Assembly (NCBI RefSeq): GCF_001999765.1
Contig: NZ_MTIC01000003.1
Coordinates: forward strand, 248,001-312,000
Origin: Sinomonas mesophila
GTDB lineage: Bacteria; Actinomycetota; Actinomycetes; Actinomycetales; Micrococcaceae
Reading direction: 5' to 3'
DNA: 64,000 bases
Position 1 is the first letter of the stretch. Every line of letters begins with the position of its first letter. The translations under genes were made by a program, and so were the position numbers. Under the pieces are notes generated by a model. That model searched no databases. It was not told the DNA's origin and saw nothing but the letters and a program-made list of their open reading frames with translations. Below, piece by piece: positions 19,143-28,070 of this stretch.

Positions 19143-19922
19143 CTAGGGAGGCGGGACGAGCAGCTGCCCGGGCCTGACCAGGTCGGGATCCGTTCCGATG
19201 ACGCTCGCATTCGCTGCGTACCAGCGGGGCCAGGCCTCGGCGATGTCCAGATCGGTGGCGCCCGGGCCGAGCTGCCGGGCGACGATGGACCACAGGGAGT
19301 CGCCGGGGCGGACCTCGACAGCCCCCGGGACGGCAGCCGCACGCATCGGCTGGCGCACGAGCGGGCCCGTGGCCGGAGGCGGGGCCTCGGGGATCCAGGC
19401 GGCCTCCGGGACGACGGGCTCCGGGACGGCGGGCTCGACAGCGGTGGGCTCGGGCACTGCCGGCTCCACGGCCAGCCGCGACACCGGGGCGGGCTGCCAC
19501 GTCGGGTCCGGTAGGGCCGTCGCAGCATGCACCGCCGGCGCGGTGACGAGGCTCAGGCCGAGCGTCGTGAGGGCGAGCCGCCGCATGAAGGCCGGAGCGA
19601 AGGCTCCGGCCCAGCGTGAGGCACCCGGGGCGCCCGCCGCGTGCAGCAGGGCGGAGGCCACCGCGAGGGCCATCGCGAGGAGCCACCACGCGACCACGAC
19701 GAGCCCCACGACGCTGGCAGCCACCCCTAGGAGGACGGTGACGGTCCGGGGCGACGCGTCCTCGAGAATGAGGGGCGCCATGCGAAGCCAATCGCCCCGG
19801 CCGCCCGGAGCGGCGTCACCGGCGAGGATCCTCCCGGCGGCGACCAGCGTTGCGCCGAGCGCGAGCACGGCGGCCGTCACGAGCCCGTCCGCGGCGAGCT
19901 GCTGCCTGCGAGTGTTCTCCAT
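19143..19922 (-). CDS. membrane protein with C-terminal LysM domain
   Basis: The 259-residue protein has three hydrophobic stretches, at about 14-33, 61-97 and 113-133. A Pro/Glu/Val repeat linker follows (AVPEP is repeated), then a LysM domain at about 205-258 beginning VEVRPGDSLWSIVARQLG. The layout suggests a membrane-anchored protein whose LysM domain binds peptidoglycan outside the cell. The ATG was chosen because GGGGGGAA lies 3 nt upstream. Three TTTGAT repeats with 10-bp spacing lie 45-70 bp upstream, suggesting specific regulation. Catalytic motifs are absent. Confidence 0.8.
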   Translation of the reverse strand: MENTRRQQLAADGLVTAAVLALGATLVAAGRILAGDAAPGGRGDWLRMAPLILEDASPRTVTVLLGVAASVVGLVVVAWWLLAMALAVASALLHAAGAPGASRWAGAFAPAFMRRLALTTLGLSLVTAPAVHAATALPDPTWQPAPVSRLAVEPAVPEPTAVEPAVPEPVVPEAAWIPEAPPPATGPLVRQPMRAAAVPGAVEVRPGDSLWSIVARQLGPGATDLDIAEAWPRWYAANASVIGTDPDLVRPGQLLVPPP

Positions 19923-19966
19923 CGTTCCCCCCCGAAGACGTAGGTGGCGGCTTCCGCCCGCTGAGC

Positions 19967-20012
19967 TTTGATCGCATTTGATCCTGTTTGATGAGATGTG
20001 CCCTAGTTTGAG
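19967..20012. promoter_or_regulatory. 10-bp-phased TTTGAT direct repeats ahead of the LysM gene
   Basis: TTTGAT occurs at 19967, 19977 and 19987, exactly one helical turn apart. A degenerate TGTGCC (19997) and TTTGAG (20007) continue the phase. The array lies between the divergent LysM gene and the 184-residue hypothetical gene. A similar array lies at 21031. BldC-type regulators bind head-to-tail on direct repeats, and such a gene lies at 20761-20982. Confidence 0.6.
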
Positions 20013-20080
20013 CATGACAAGTGCCGGTTGTCTAGTAAATGGGAGATTTGGGGTGAATTGACCGCCCGAACCTTGCTTCA

Positions 20081-20086
20081 TAGGGT
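20081..20086 (+). promoter_or_regulatory. -10 element of the 20094 gene, leaderless layout
   Basis: TAGGGT is followed by 7 nt and then ATG. No ribosome-binding site is present in the expected place. Confidence 0.5.
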
Positions 20087-20093
20087 GGGGCGC

Positions 20094-20648
20094 ATGCGCT
20101 GGGACAGCCTGTTCGACGATTTCGAAGCACAGCTCGCCTCCGCCACGTTGCTTGAGCATGAGGCCCACGTGGCCGAGCTCGTGCGCGCGGAGCAGGCGGG
20201 GCTCGGGCTCGTCGACAGGCTGCGGGGCCATGGGGGCGCCCCCGCCGAGCTGCTCCTGCGCGCGGGCGTCCGCCTGCGCGGGCGCATCACCCAGCTCGCG
20301 GACGCCTGGTTCGTGGTCGATGCGGCCCCGCACAGTGCTCTGGTGCCCGTCGGTGCGGTCGTGTCCGTGTCGGGGCTGGGGCGAGTGGCGCGGTCGGAGG
20401 CGTCGGCGGTCCGCCGCACGCTCTCCCTTGCCTCGGGACTGCGGGCCCTTGCCCGCGACAGGGCCCTCGTGTCGTGCTTCGCCGACGGGGGTGCGGGCGA
20501 GCCCCACGTCATCGTCGGCACGATCGACACGGTCGGGCGGGACTACATCGAGCTGGCCGTGCGCCGGGACGACGCCTGGTCTGCGGCCTCGGCGTCGACG
20601 GCGCTCGTGCCGTTCGGGTCGCTCATCGCCGTGCGGTCAGGCGGCTGA
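20094..20648 (+). CDS. hypothetical protein with two Sm/SH3-like repeats
   Basis: The 184-residue protein has no family I recognise. It begins MRWDSLFDDFEAQLASA with a helical N-terminus of about 55 residues. Two similar beta-rich modules follow: about 58-98 (GVRLRGRITQLADAWFVVDA ending LVPVGAVVSVSG) and about 137-183 (PHVIVGTIDTVGRDYIELAV ending LVPFGSLIAVRSG). Both share G-x-I, a central D and a LVPxGxxxxV finish, pointing to an internal duplication of a small barrel. No signal peptide or membrane span. The ATG was chosen by its position 7 nt after TAGGGT; an upstream ATG at 20028 would lie in the regulatory region. Confidence 0.65.
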   Translation: MRWDSLFDDFEAQLASATLLEHEAHVAELVRAEQAGLGLVDRLRGHGGAPAELLLRAGVRLRGRITQLADAWFVVDAAPHSALVPVGAVVSVSGLGRVARSEASAVRRTLSLASGLRALARDRALVSCFADGGAGEPHVIVGTIDTVGRDYIELAVRRDDAWSAASASTALVPFGSLIAVRSGG

Positions 20649-20760
20649 GGACCGGGATGAGGGCGCACAGGGCAGGGGGATCCAGCGGAGCACACCGGCA
20701 GGGGTGCGGGCACGCGCGAGGCGGCGCGGCCGCCGTCGCCCGCGCGGAACTGGACGGCCG

Positions 20761-20982
20761 TCAGCCGGCCGTGTGTGAGCGGCGCCCCTCGGCGAGCAGC
20801 TTCTCCGCCTTGGCGTAGCTGGCCTGGATGTACTCCTCGAGCTTGACGTCCTCGACGCGCCACTGTCCTCGGCCGCCCACCTGGATGGCCTTGAGCTCGC
20901 CGCTGCGGACGAGGGCATATGCCTGGGCCGAGCTGATCTGGAGCTGCTCGCACACATCCGCGAGCGTCAGGAAACGAGGCAT
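20761..20982 (-). CDS. BldC/excisionase-like helix-turn-helix regulator
   Basis: The 73-residue protein is a single MerR-type winged helix. It begins MPRFLTLADVCEQLQISSAQ, continues AYALVRSGELKAIQVGGRGQ, then WRVEDVKLEEYIQAS, and ends in a basic Lys/Arg tail. The R-x-G-x-L and G-x-x-x-W/F-R-V patterns are those of excisionase-type and BldC proteins, which bind DNA as head-to-tail oligomers on direct repeats. TTTGAT repeats at 21031-21056, about 50 bp upstream, make autoregulation likely. It is divergent from the CpaB-like gene, with which it may share control. Confidence 0.8.
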   Translation of the reverse strand: MPRFLTLADVCEQLQISSAQAYALVRSGELKAIQVGGRGQWRVEDVKLEEYIQASYAKAEKLLAEGRRSHTAG

Positions 20983-20988
20983 GGAAAC

Positions 20989-20994
20989 ATTGTG
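20989..20994 (-). promoter_or_regulatory. possible -10 element of the BldC-like gene, leaderless layout
   Basis: On the minus strand CACAAT lies 6 nt before the ATG. It is a weaker match than the TANNNT elements elsewhere in the window. Confidence 0.3.
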
Positions 20995-21020
20995 CCAGCT
21001 TTCGGACCCGGTTGACCCGG

Positions 21021-21030
21021 TTATCCACAG
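21021..21030 (+). promoter_or_regulatory. TTATCCACAG box ahead of the CpaB/TadZ-like operon
   Basis: A perfect consensus DnaA-box core (TTATCCACA) plus G lies between the divergent BldC-like and CpaB-like genes. It directly abuts the TTTGAT repeats. The same 10-mer in the same orientation precedes tadA (58916) and the EssC gene (34797). Confidence 0.6.
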
Positions 21031-21056
21031 TTTGATGCCGTTTGATGCCGTGTGAC
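21031..21056. promoter_or_regulatory. two perfect 10-bp TTTGATGCCG direct repeats
   Basis: TTTGATGCCG is repeated twice in tandem (21031-21050), followed in phase by TGTGAC. This matches the 10-bp-phased array upstream of the LysM gene, where the third or fourth unit also starts TGTG. It probably is the operator of the adjacent BldC-like regulator. Confidence 0.6.
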
Positions 21057-21130
21057 TTGGGATCGACTCCGGGCGTGAAGAAGAATGTCCCCGGGGGGCC
21101 GGCCTTGCGGCCCGTGAGTGAGGGGGGCCA

Positions 21131-21772
21131 ATGCCCGCTGCCGAGAATCCGCCGGGCTCCCGGCTGTCCAAGCCGTCGTGGAAAGACCCGCGGCTCCTCG
21201 TGGGGCTCCTTCTCGTGCTGGCCTCCATCGCGGGGGTCGTTGCCCTCGTCGAGGCAGCCGACCGCACGGTCGAGGCCTACGCGGCGAAGGAGGACATCGC
21301 CGTCGGGCAGACGGTCGACGCCGACAGGCTTGTCCGGATCGACGTCCGACTCGGCGACGCCGAGAGCCGCTACCTGACACCTGGGTCGCTGCCCGAGGGC
21401 AGGATCGCGCTCCAGCGCGTCGCCAAGGGGGACCTCGTCGCAGCCTCCGTCCTCGGAGAGCCCCAGGCGCTGGGCCGCAAGCCCGTCGCGATCAGCGCCC
21501 AGGAGACGCTGCCGGCCGAGGCTGTCCCGGGGACGCGCGTGGACGTGTGGGTCGCGCCTCCGGACGGCCGCAACGGCTTCGCCGAGCCGAAGCTCCTCAT
21601 GCCCGGGGCGGAGATCGCCCACGTCGAGACATCGTCGTCGACCCTCGGCGGAAGTCGAGAGACGCAGGTGCTTGTGCTCGTCGAGGACGCAAAGCTCGCC
21701 CAGCTGCTCGGGGCACAGGCCAACAGCGCCAAGGTCTCGCTGGTCTGGAACCCCGCGGGGGGCAGCCGATGA
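21131..21772 (+). CDS. SAF-domain protein, CpaB/RcpC-like Tad pilus assembly factor
   Basis: The 213-residue protein has one N-terminal membrane helix (LLVGLLLVLASIAGVVALVE, about 23-42) and an external SAF domain beginning VEAYAAKEDIAVGQTVDAD and continuing LPEGRIALQRVAKGDLV. CpaB/RcpC proteins with this layout help build Flp/Tad pili. It overlaps the TadZ-like gene by 4 bp (ATGA), so they form an operon. The ATG follows AGGGGGG by 3 nt. It lies 36 kb from the main tad block but shares an upstream TTATCCACAG box with it. Confidence 0.75.
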   Translation: MPAAENPPGSRLSKPSWKDPRLLVGLLLVLASIAGVVALVEAADRTVEAYAAKEDIAVGQTVDADRLVRIDVRLGDAESRYLTPGSLPEGRIALQRVAKGDLVAASVLGEPQALGRKPVAISAQETLPAEAVPGTRVDVWVAPPDGRNGFAEPKLLMPGAEIAHVETSSSTLGGSRETQVLVLVEDAKLAQLLGAQANSAKVSLVWNPAGGSR

Positions 21773-23079
21773 GCATCCCGGTCGTCACGATCGGCGCCGG
21801 CCAGGCCGAGCTCGTCGGCTCACTCGAGCGCCTGCACGGCCCGGTCACGGTCGTGCGGCGCTGTTCCGAGCTGGCCGAGCTCGTCGCCGCGTGCCAGACC
21901 GGCCTCGCGCGCGCCGCCGTCGTCGCGGGCGGGACGGGGGAGATCACCGCGACGCTCGTCGACAGCCTGGCCAGGGTCGGCGTCGCGCTCGTGGGGCTTG
22001 CGGACGACGACGCCGAGCGGCTCCGGCTCGACGGCCTGGGCGTGCTCGCCGCCCCTGAGGCGGTGCCGGCGGCCGAGCTCGCGAACCTCATCGCCGAGGC
22101 GGTGGACCGCGCCACCGCCTTTGCCGCGGCGCCGACGTCGTCCTCCTCGTCGTTCGCCCTCGCCGGGGCCCGGCCGATCGCCGAGGCCGCGGCCGAGGAC
22201 GGCCCCGACGAGCCGGCGGGGGAGGGGGAGATCATCGCCTTCTGGGGCCCGATCGGCTCTCCCGGGCGCACGACCCTCGCGGTCAACTGCGCCGCGGAGC
22301 TCGTGGCCGACGGCCGCAGCGCCGTGGTCGTCGACGCGGACCCCTACGGCGCGTCGGTGGCGGGAGCGCTCGGCCTGCTCGACGACTCCGCGGGCCTTGC
22401 GCAGGCGTGCCGCCTCGCCGACCAGGGCGTCCTCGACCGCCGCGCCCTCGAGCGCGTGGCCGTGCCCGTCATGACCGGCGCCGGGACCCTCCGCGTCCTC
22501 ACGGGCCTCACGCGGGCGGACCGCTGGCCGGAGCTGCGCGCCGCGGCCCTCACGACGGTCCTCGAGCGCTGCCGCGAGATCGCCGACGTGGTGGTCGTCG
22601 ACGCGGGGTTCTGCCTCGAGGCGGACGAGGAGCTGAGCTTCGACACCATGGCACCGCGCCGCAATGCCGCCACGCTGCGGAGCCTCGAGCTTGCTGATCG
22701 GCTGTTCGCCGTAGGCTCGGCGGACACGATCGGGATGCCCCGGCTCGTGCGGGCGCTCGCGGAGCTCGAGCGCGCCGTTCCGTCGGCAACCCCCACCGTC
22801 GTCTTCAACAAGGTGCGGGCCTCGTCGATCGGCCGCTTCCCTGAGCGGGCGCTGCGCGAGGCCTGGGAACGGTTTGGGCCGGGGATCCCCATCAGCGCGA
22901 TGATCCCGCACGACGCGGCAGTGGCCGACGCCGCGCTGCTCGGCGGGTCCGTCCTGCTCGAGGCGGCCCCCGAGTCCGCGATCCGGACCAGCATCGCCGG
23001 ACTGGTGTGTTCACCTGCACAACGAAATCGCAGATTCGCCATACGAGGTGCCAAAGCAGGGCTCCGGGCAGCGCGTTAG
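21769..23079 (+). CDS. TadZ/CpaE-like MinD-family ATPase
   Basis: The 436-residue protein has an N-terminal receiver-like region (about 1-115) lacking a clear phosphoacceptor, an acidic Ser/Ala linker, and a ParA/MinD-type ATPase domain from about 150. The P-loop is unusual: FWGPIGSPGRTTLAVN replaces the KGGxGKT of typical members, keeping GRTT. Later motifs are VVVDADPYGASV and VVVDAGFC. TadZ/CpaE localises Tad pilus machinery at the pole. The gene ends with TAG inside the -10 of the glutamate dehydrogenase gene. The missing canonical lysine suggests weak or altered ATP hydrolysis. Confidence 0.75.
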   Translation: MSIPVVTIGAGQAELVGSLERLHGPVTVVRRCSELAELVAACQTGLARAAVVAGGTGEITATLVDSLARVGVALVGLADDDAERLRLDGLGVLAAPEAVPAAELANLIAEAVDRATAFAAAPTSSSSSFALAGARPIAEAAAEDGPDEPAGEGEIIAFWGPIGSPGRTTLAVNCAAELVADGRSAVVVDADPYGASVAGALGLLDDSAGLAQACRLADQGVLDRRALERVAVPVMTGAGTLRVLTGLTRADRWPELRAAALTTVLERCREIADVVVVDAGFCLEADEELSFDTMAPRRNAATLRSLELADRLFAVGSADTIGMPRLVRALAELERAVPSATPTVVFNKVRASSIGRFPERALREAWERFGPGIPISAMIPHDAAVADAALLGGSVLLEAAPESAIRTSIAGLVCSPAQRNRRFAIRGAKAGLRAAR

Positions 23080-23082
23080 GCT
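23077..23082 (+). promoter_or_regulatory. -10 element of the glutamate dehydrogenase gene
   Basis: TAGGCT begins with the TAG stop codon of the TadZ-like gene. The GTG start lies 50 nt downstream. The promoter of secA overlaps an upstream stop in the same way. Confidence 0.45.
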
Positions 23083-23132
23083 CGTCGTAAGAGCTGCGCC
23101 GTAGCAGCACCGTCCAGTGGAGGCGAGCCCGA

Positions 23133-26100
23133 GTGTCGACCGGTACTGCCCAGCAGACCCCGTTCCCATCCGCAGACCAGGAATCCCGATTCCTCGCGGA
23201 CTACTACGAGCACCTCGCCGAGGAGGATTCCCAGTCCTACCCGGCGGACCAGCTCGCGGGGAGGGCGCGGGAGCACTGGCGAATCGGCGACGAGCGCCTC
23301 CCCGGGACCGCCAACATCTCCGTCGTGGACGATGGCGGCCGCAGCATCGTCTACATCGTCACGGACGACATGCCGTTCCTCGTCGACTCGGTGAGCGCCG
23401 AGCTCGTGCGCCAGCAGATGGCCATCCACCTCGTGGTGCACCCGATGTTCGTCGTGACGCGCCGCCGCAGCGACCACTCCCTCGTCGCCGTCGAGCGCGT
23501 CCCCGCCCAGTGGGGCATGACGAGCGGTGACACGGCCACGATGCCTCGGCTGAGCGCGCTCGCTGCCGAGTCGGACAACATCACCTCGATGGAGTCCTGG
23601 ATCGCCATCGAGACCGACCGCGCCGGCGCCGCGCAGCGCGCCGAGATCGTCGACGGGATCCGCCGCGTCCTCGGCGACGTGCGTGCCGCCGTCGAGGACT
23701 GGCACCCGATGCGCACGAAGGCCCTCCAGATCGCCGACAGCCTCGGGTCGGTCGTCGGGGCCGAGGACATCCCCGACCTCGTGCCGACCCAGGAGCTCCT
23801 GCGCTGGCTCGACGCAGGCAACTTCACCTTCCTCGGCTACCGCGAGTACGACCTCAAGACGGTCGACGGCGAGGACGTCCTCGAGCTCGTCGAGGGCAGC
23901 GGACTCGGCCTCCTGCGGGGGGACGGCGCCCACGCCCTGCAGCACCTCACGACGCAGGGACAGGAGCACGCCCGGGAACGGCGCGCCCTCGTCATCACGA
24001 AGGCCAACTCGCGCAGCACCGTGCACCGCCGCGCGTACCTCGACTACATCGGGATCAAGCGCTTCGACGCGAACGGCAGGGTCGACGGCGAGCGCCGCTT
24101 CATTGGACTGTTCGCCTCGAGCGCGTACACGCAGTCCGCGCGCGCCGTGCCGATCGTCAAGGACAGGATCGCCGAGGTCCTGCGCCGCTCGGGCTTCCCG
24201 GCAGACTCGCACTCGGGCAAGGACCTCATGGCCATCCTCGAGACGTACCCCCGTGACGAGCTCTTCCAGATCGACGCCGGGACCCTCCTCGACACGGTCA
24301 CGCGCGTCCAGCGGCTCCAGGAGCGCCGGCGGACCCGGCTCTTCCTCCGCCCGGACATCTACGGGCGCTTCATGAACGCCGTCGTCTACCTGCCCAAGGA
24401 CCGCTACAACACGGCGGTGCGCCGCCGCATCGAGCAGGAGCTCGAGCGGGAGTTCCACTCCTCCTCGATCGACTACGACTCGCACATGAGCGACTCCGCC
24501 CTGGCCCGCCTCTACTTCCGCATCCGCCTCCCCAAGGGCGCCGACGCCAAGGCGGTCGACCTGCGCAGCGTCGACACCGCGGCGCTCGAGCAGCGCCTTG
24601 TCACTGCGACCCGCTCGTGGAGCGAGGGCATCATGCAGGTCCTGCACGAGAACCGGGCCTTCGCCGAGGCCGAGCACCTCTCCGCCCTGTGGGGCGAGGC
24701 CTTCCCGGCGTCGTACCGCGTGGACTACAACATCGAGGACGCCCTCGAGGACCTCACGCGCTTCGAGGCCTACGCCGCCGAGCGCGCGGCGGCCGAGAAG
24801 GGCCCCGAGGAGGAGGCCCCCGAACGGCCGGCCGTGCACGTCTACCTCCCGCACGAGGCCGGCGAGGCGCTCGAGGAGGACGCGCGCGTCAAGCTCTACC
24901 TCCTCGAGCCCAAGAGCCTGACCCAGATCCTGCCCTTCTTCCACAACCTCGGCCTCGAGGTGCTCGACGAGCGCCCCTTCGAGATCGAGACCGGCGACGC
25001 CCGGGAGTTCTTCCTCTACGACCTGGGGCTCAAGTACCCGCCCGGCGTGGACCCGCTCTCGACGGGCCGGCTGCTCGCGGACGCCTTCGGCCAGGCCGTC
25101 TCGGGCGAGACGGAGTCGGACAGCCTTGACCGCCTCGTCCTGCGCGAGGGCCTGCGCTCCCGTCAGGTCACGATGCTGCGCAGCTACGCGAAGTACATGC
25201 GCCAGATGGGCAACACGAACTCGTTCGGCTTCATGGCGGACACGCTCCTGGCCAATCCCGAGGTGACCCGGCGGCTCGTGCAGTACTTCGAGGCTCGCTT
25301 CGACCCCGCCCTCGGCGAGGCCCAGCGTGCCGACACCGCCGCGCTCCTGCGAGGCGAGCTCACCGAGGCCCTCGACCAGGTCCCGACGCTCGACGCCGAC
25401 CGCCTCCTGCGCACGTTCATCAACCTCATCGACTCGACGCTGCGCACCAACTTCTACCTCGACCGCTCGTACCTGAGCTTCAAGTTCCTGCCGTCACAGA
25501 TCGAGAGCCTGCCATCGCCGAAGCCGGCGTACGAGATCTGGGTCTACTCGCCGCGCGTCGAGGGCGTGCACCTGCGCTTCGGCAAGGTGGCCCGCGGCGG
25601 TCTGCGCTGGTCAGACCGGCGCGAGGACTTCCGCACCGAGATCCTCGGGCTCGTCAAGGCCCAGGTCGTGAAGAACGCCGTCATCGTCCCGACCGGGGCC
25701 AAGGGCGGGTTCTTCGCCAAGCGGCTCCCGGACCCCGCGCTCGACCGCGCCGCCTGGGTCGCCGAAGGCGTGGAGAGCTACAAGACGTTCATCCGCGGTC
25801 TCCTCGACATCACCGACAACCGCGTCACGACCCTTGCTGAGGACGGCACGAGCACGGCGCAGGTCGTGCCGCCGCGCGGCGTCGTGCGCCACGACGAGGA
25901 CGACAGCTACCTCGTCGTCGCCGCCGACAAGGGCACCGCGACGTTCTCGGACATCGCGAACGGCTTGGCCGCGGAGTACAGCTTCTGGCTCGGCGACGCC
26001 TTCGCCTCGGGCGGCTCGGTCGGCTACGACCACAAGGCCATGGGCATCACGGCCCGGGGCGCGTGGGAGTCGGTCAAGCGGCACTTCAGCGAGCTCGACC

Positions 26101-28025
26101 TCGACACGCAGTCCGAGGAGTTCACGGTCGTGGGCGTCGGGGACATGTCCGGCGACGTCTTCGGCAACGGCATGCTCCTGTCGGAGCACATCCGGCTCGT
26201 CGCCGCGTTCGACCACCGGCACATCTTCCTCGACCCGAATCCCGACGCCGCGACCTCCTTCGCGGAGCGGCGGCGCCTCTTCGAGCTCCCGCGCTCCTCG
26301 TGGGACGACTACGACCGCTCGCTCATCAGCCCGGGCGGCGGCGTCTACCCCCGCTCGGCCAAGTGGATTCCCATCTCCGAGGAGGTCCGCGCCGCGCTCG
26401 GCCTGCCGGAGGGCACGGCGCAGCTGAGCGTGAACGAGGTGCTCAAGGCGGTGCTCCTCGCGCCCGTGGACATGCTCTACAACGGCGGGATCGGGACCTA
26501 CGTCAAGGCCAGCACGCAGACCAATGCCGAGGTCGGGGACAAGGCCAACGACGCCATCCGCGTCGACGGCCGGGACCTGCGCGTCAAGGTCGTGGGCGAG
26601 GGCGGCAACCTCGGCTTCACCCAGCGCGGGCGCATCGAGGCCGCGCTGCAGGGCGTCATTCTCAACACGGACGCGATCGACAACTCCGCCGGCGTGGACT
26701 GCTCCGACCACGAGGTCAACATCAAGATCTTCATCGACCGGATGGCTGCCGCCGGGAAGCTGGATCCCGCCGAGCGCACGGCGTTCCTCGCATCCATGAC
26801 GGACGACGTGGCGCGGCTCGTGCTCGAGGACAACATCGACCAGAACATCCTGCTCGTCAACGACCGCGCGAAGATCGTCGAGTGGAGCCCGAGCTTCGAG
26901 CGGCTCATGGACTGGCTCGAGGACAAGGCCGACCTCAAGCGCGAGCTCGAGGCGCTCCCGACGACGGAGGAGCTGCACCGGCGGCTCGAGCAGGGCCAGG
27001 GCCTCACGTCGCCCGAGCTGTCGGTCCTCGCCGCCTACGCGAAGATCGAGCTCACGGAGGCCCTGCGCGCCTCTGACCTCGCGGACGACCCGTGGTTCCG
27101 GGACACGCTGCGCCGGTACTTCCCGGGCCAGGTCGTCGAGCGTTTCGACGCCGACCTCGACAGCCACCCGCTGCGCCGGGAGATCATCGCGACCGTCGTC
27201 GCGAACGACATGATCAACGTCGGCGGCATCACGTTCGCCTTCCGCACGATCGAGGAGACGAGTGCGACGCCGGCGGCGATCGCCAAGGCGTTCGTGGCTC
27301 TGCGTGAGATCTACCGCGTCGAGGAGATGACGGACGCGCTCAACGCGCTCCCGGCGTCGTTCCCGACCGAACACTGGACGGCGATCCATCTCGACATCCG
27401 CCGGCTCCTCGACCGGGCGGTCCGCTGGCTCCTGCATGAGGGCACGGGTGGGCGAAGCATCGCCGAGGTGGTGGCCCAGTACGAGCCCACCATGACGTCG
27501 CTGCGGACCCGCCTCCTCGAGTTCCTCCACGGCCAGGACGCCGAGAGGGTCTCGGGCCTGCTGGAGAAGGCGCGGGACTGGAACCTGCCCGAGGAGCTCG
27601 CGCACCGCTGGGCCGAGCTGTTCGAGAGCTACGCGCTCCTCGACGTGGCCCGGATCGCCCAGACGAGCGGGGCCCCAGTCGAGCGGGTCGCGAGCCTCTA
27701 CTACACGGTGTTCGACCGCTTCCGCGTGGACACGCTGCTCGAGCGCATCACGGCGCTCCCGCGGCGGGACCGCTGGCAGTCGCTTGCCCGTGCGGCGCTG
27801 CGCGACGACCTCTACGGCACGGTGGCGGACATCACCCGCTCGGTCATGGAGGCCTCGTCCGGGGACCTCGCCCCTGAGGAGGGCCTGTCCGCGTGGGAGG
27901 CCCAGAACGAGGAGCAGCTCGAGCGGGCCGCGACGATGTTCGCCGAGGTCAACGCGCTCGAGAGCGACGACATGGCGTCCCTCTCGGTAGCATTGAGGCT
28001 GCTCCGGTCGATCGTGCGCCACTAG
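23133..28025 (+). CDS. large NAD-specific glutamate dehydrogenase (L-GDH180 type)
   Basis: The 1630-residue enzyme belongs to the roughly 180 kDa NAD-GDH class known from Streptomyces and mycobacteria, which deaminates glutamate to 2-oxoglutarate for catabolism. The N-terminal third holds ACT-like regulatory segments (MPFLVDSVSAELVRQQMAIH). The catalytic core begins near residue 815 with FGKVARGGLRWSDRREDFR, then VKNAVIVPTGAKGGF with the substrate-binding lysine. The Rossmann part has VVGVGDMSGDVFGNGML near 998. A large C-terminal helical region follows. GTG start. It is transcribed alone between the TadZ-like gene and pdtaS. Confidence 0.95.
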   Translation: MSTGTAQQTPFPSADQESRFLADYYEHLAEEDSQSYPADQLAGRAREHWRIGDERLPGTANISVVDDGGRSIVYIVTDDMPFLVDSVSAELVRQQMAIHLVVHPMFVVTRRRSDHSLVAVERVPAQWGMTSGDTATMPRLSALAAESDNITSMESWIAIETDRAGAAQRAEIVDGIRRVLGDVRAAVEDWHPMRTKALQIADSLGSVVGAEDIPDLVPTQELLRWLDAGNFTFLGYREYDLKTVDGEDVLELVEGSGLGLLRGDGAHALQHLTTQGQEHARERRALVITKANSRSTVHRRAYLDYIGIKRFDANGRVDGERRFIGLFASSAYTQSARAVPIVKDRIAEVLRRSGFPADSHSGKDLMAILETYPRDELFQIDAGTLLDTVTRVQRLQERRRTRLFLRPDIYGRFMNAVVYLPKDRYNTAVRRRIEQELEREFHSSSIDYDSHMSDSALARLYFRIRLPKGADAKAVDLRSVDTAALEQRLVTATRSWSEGIMQVLHENRAFAEAEHLSALWGEAFPASYRVDYNIEDALEDLTRFEAYAAERAAAEKGPEEEAPERPAVHVYLPHEAGEALEEDARVKLYLLEPKSLTQILPFFHNLGLEVLDERPFEIETGDAREFFLYDLGLKYPPGVDPLSTGRLLADAFGQAVSGETESDSLDRLVLREGLRSRQVTMLRSYAKYMRQMGNTNSFGFMADTLLANPEVTRRLVQYFEARFDPALGEAQRADTAALLRGELTEALDQVPTLDADRLLRTFINLIDSTLRTNFYLDRSYLSFKFLPSQIESLPSPKPAYEIWVYSPRVEGVHLRFGKVARGGLRWSDRREDFRTEILGLVKAQVVKNAVIVPTGAKGGFFAKRLPDPALDRAAWVAEGVESYKTFIRGLLDITDNRVTTLAEDGTSTAQVVPPRGVVRHDEDDSYLVVAADKGTATFSDIANGLAAEYSFWLGDAFASGGSVGYDHKAMGITARGAWESVKRHFSELDLDTQSEEFTVVGVGDMSGDVFGNGMLLSEHIRLVAAFDHRHIFLDPNPDAATSFAERRRLFELPRSSWDDYDRSLISPGGGVYPRSAKWIPISEEVRAALGLPEGTAQLSVNEVLKAVLLAPVDMLYNGGIGTYVKASTQTNAEVGDKANDAIRVDGRDLRVKVVGEGGNLGFTQRGRIEAALQGVILNTDAIDNSAGVDCSDHEVNIKIFIDRMAAAGKLDPAERTAFLASMTDDVARLVLEDNIDQNILLVNDRAKIVEWSPSFERLMDWLEDKADLKRELEALPTTEELHRRLEQGQGLTSPELSVLAAYAKIELTEALRASDLADDPWFRDTLRRYFPGQVVERFDADLDSHPLRREIIATVVANDMINVGGITFAFRTIEETSATPAAIAKAFVALREIYRVEEMTDALNALPASFPTEHWTAIHLDIRRLLDRAVRWLLHEGTGGRSIAEVVAQYEPTMTSLRTRLLEFLHGQDAERVSGLLEKARDWNLPEELAHRWAELFESYALLDVARIAQTSGAPVERVASLYYTVFDRFRVDTLLERITALPRRDRWQSLARAALRDDLYGTVADITRSVMEASSGDLAPEEGLSAWEAQNEEQLERAATMFAEVNALESDDMASLSVALRLLRSIVRH

Positions 28026-28070
28026 CAGGCGCGGGCTGGGCCCGAGACCTCGAGACGACAAGGCGGTGCA

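Noticed and set aside
21021-21029. DnaA box as a replication origin
   Set aside because: A single box without clustering, AT-rich unwinding element or dnaA/dnaN genes nearby is not an origin.
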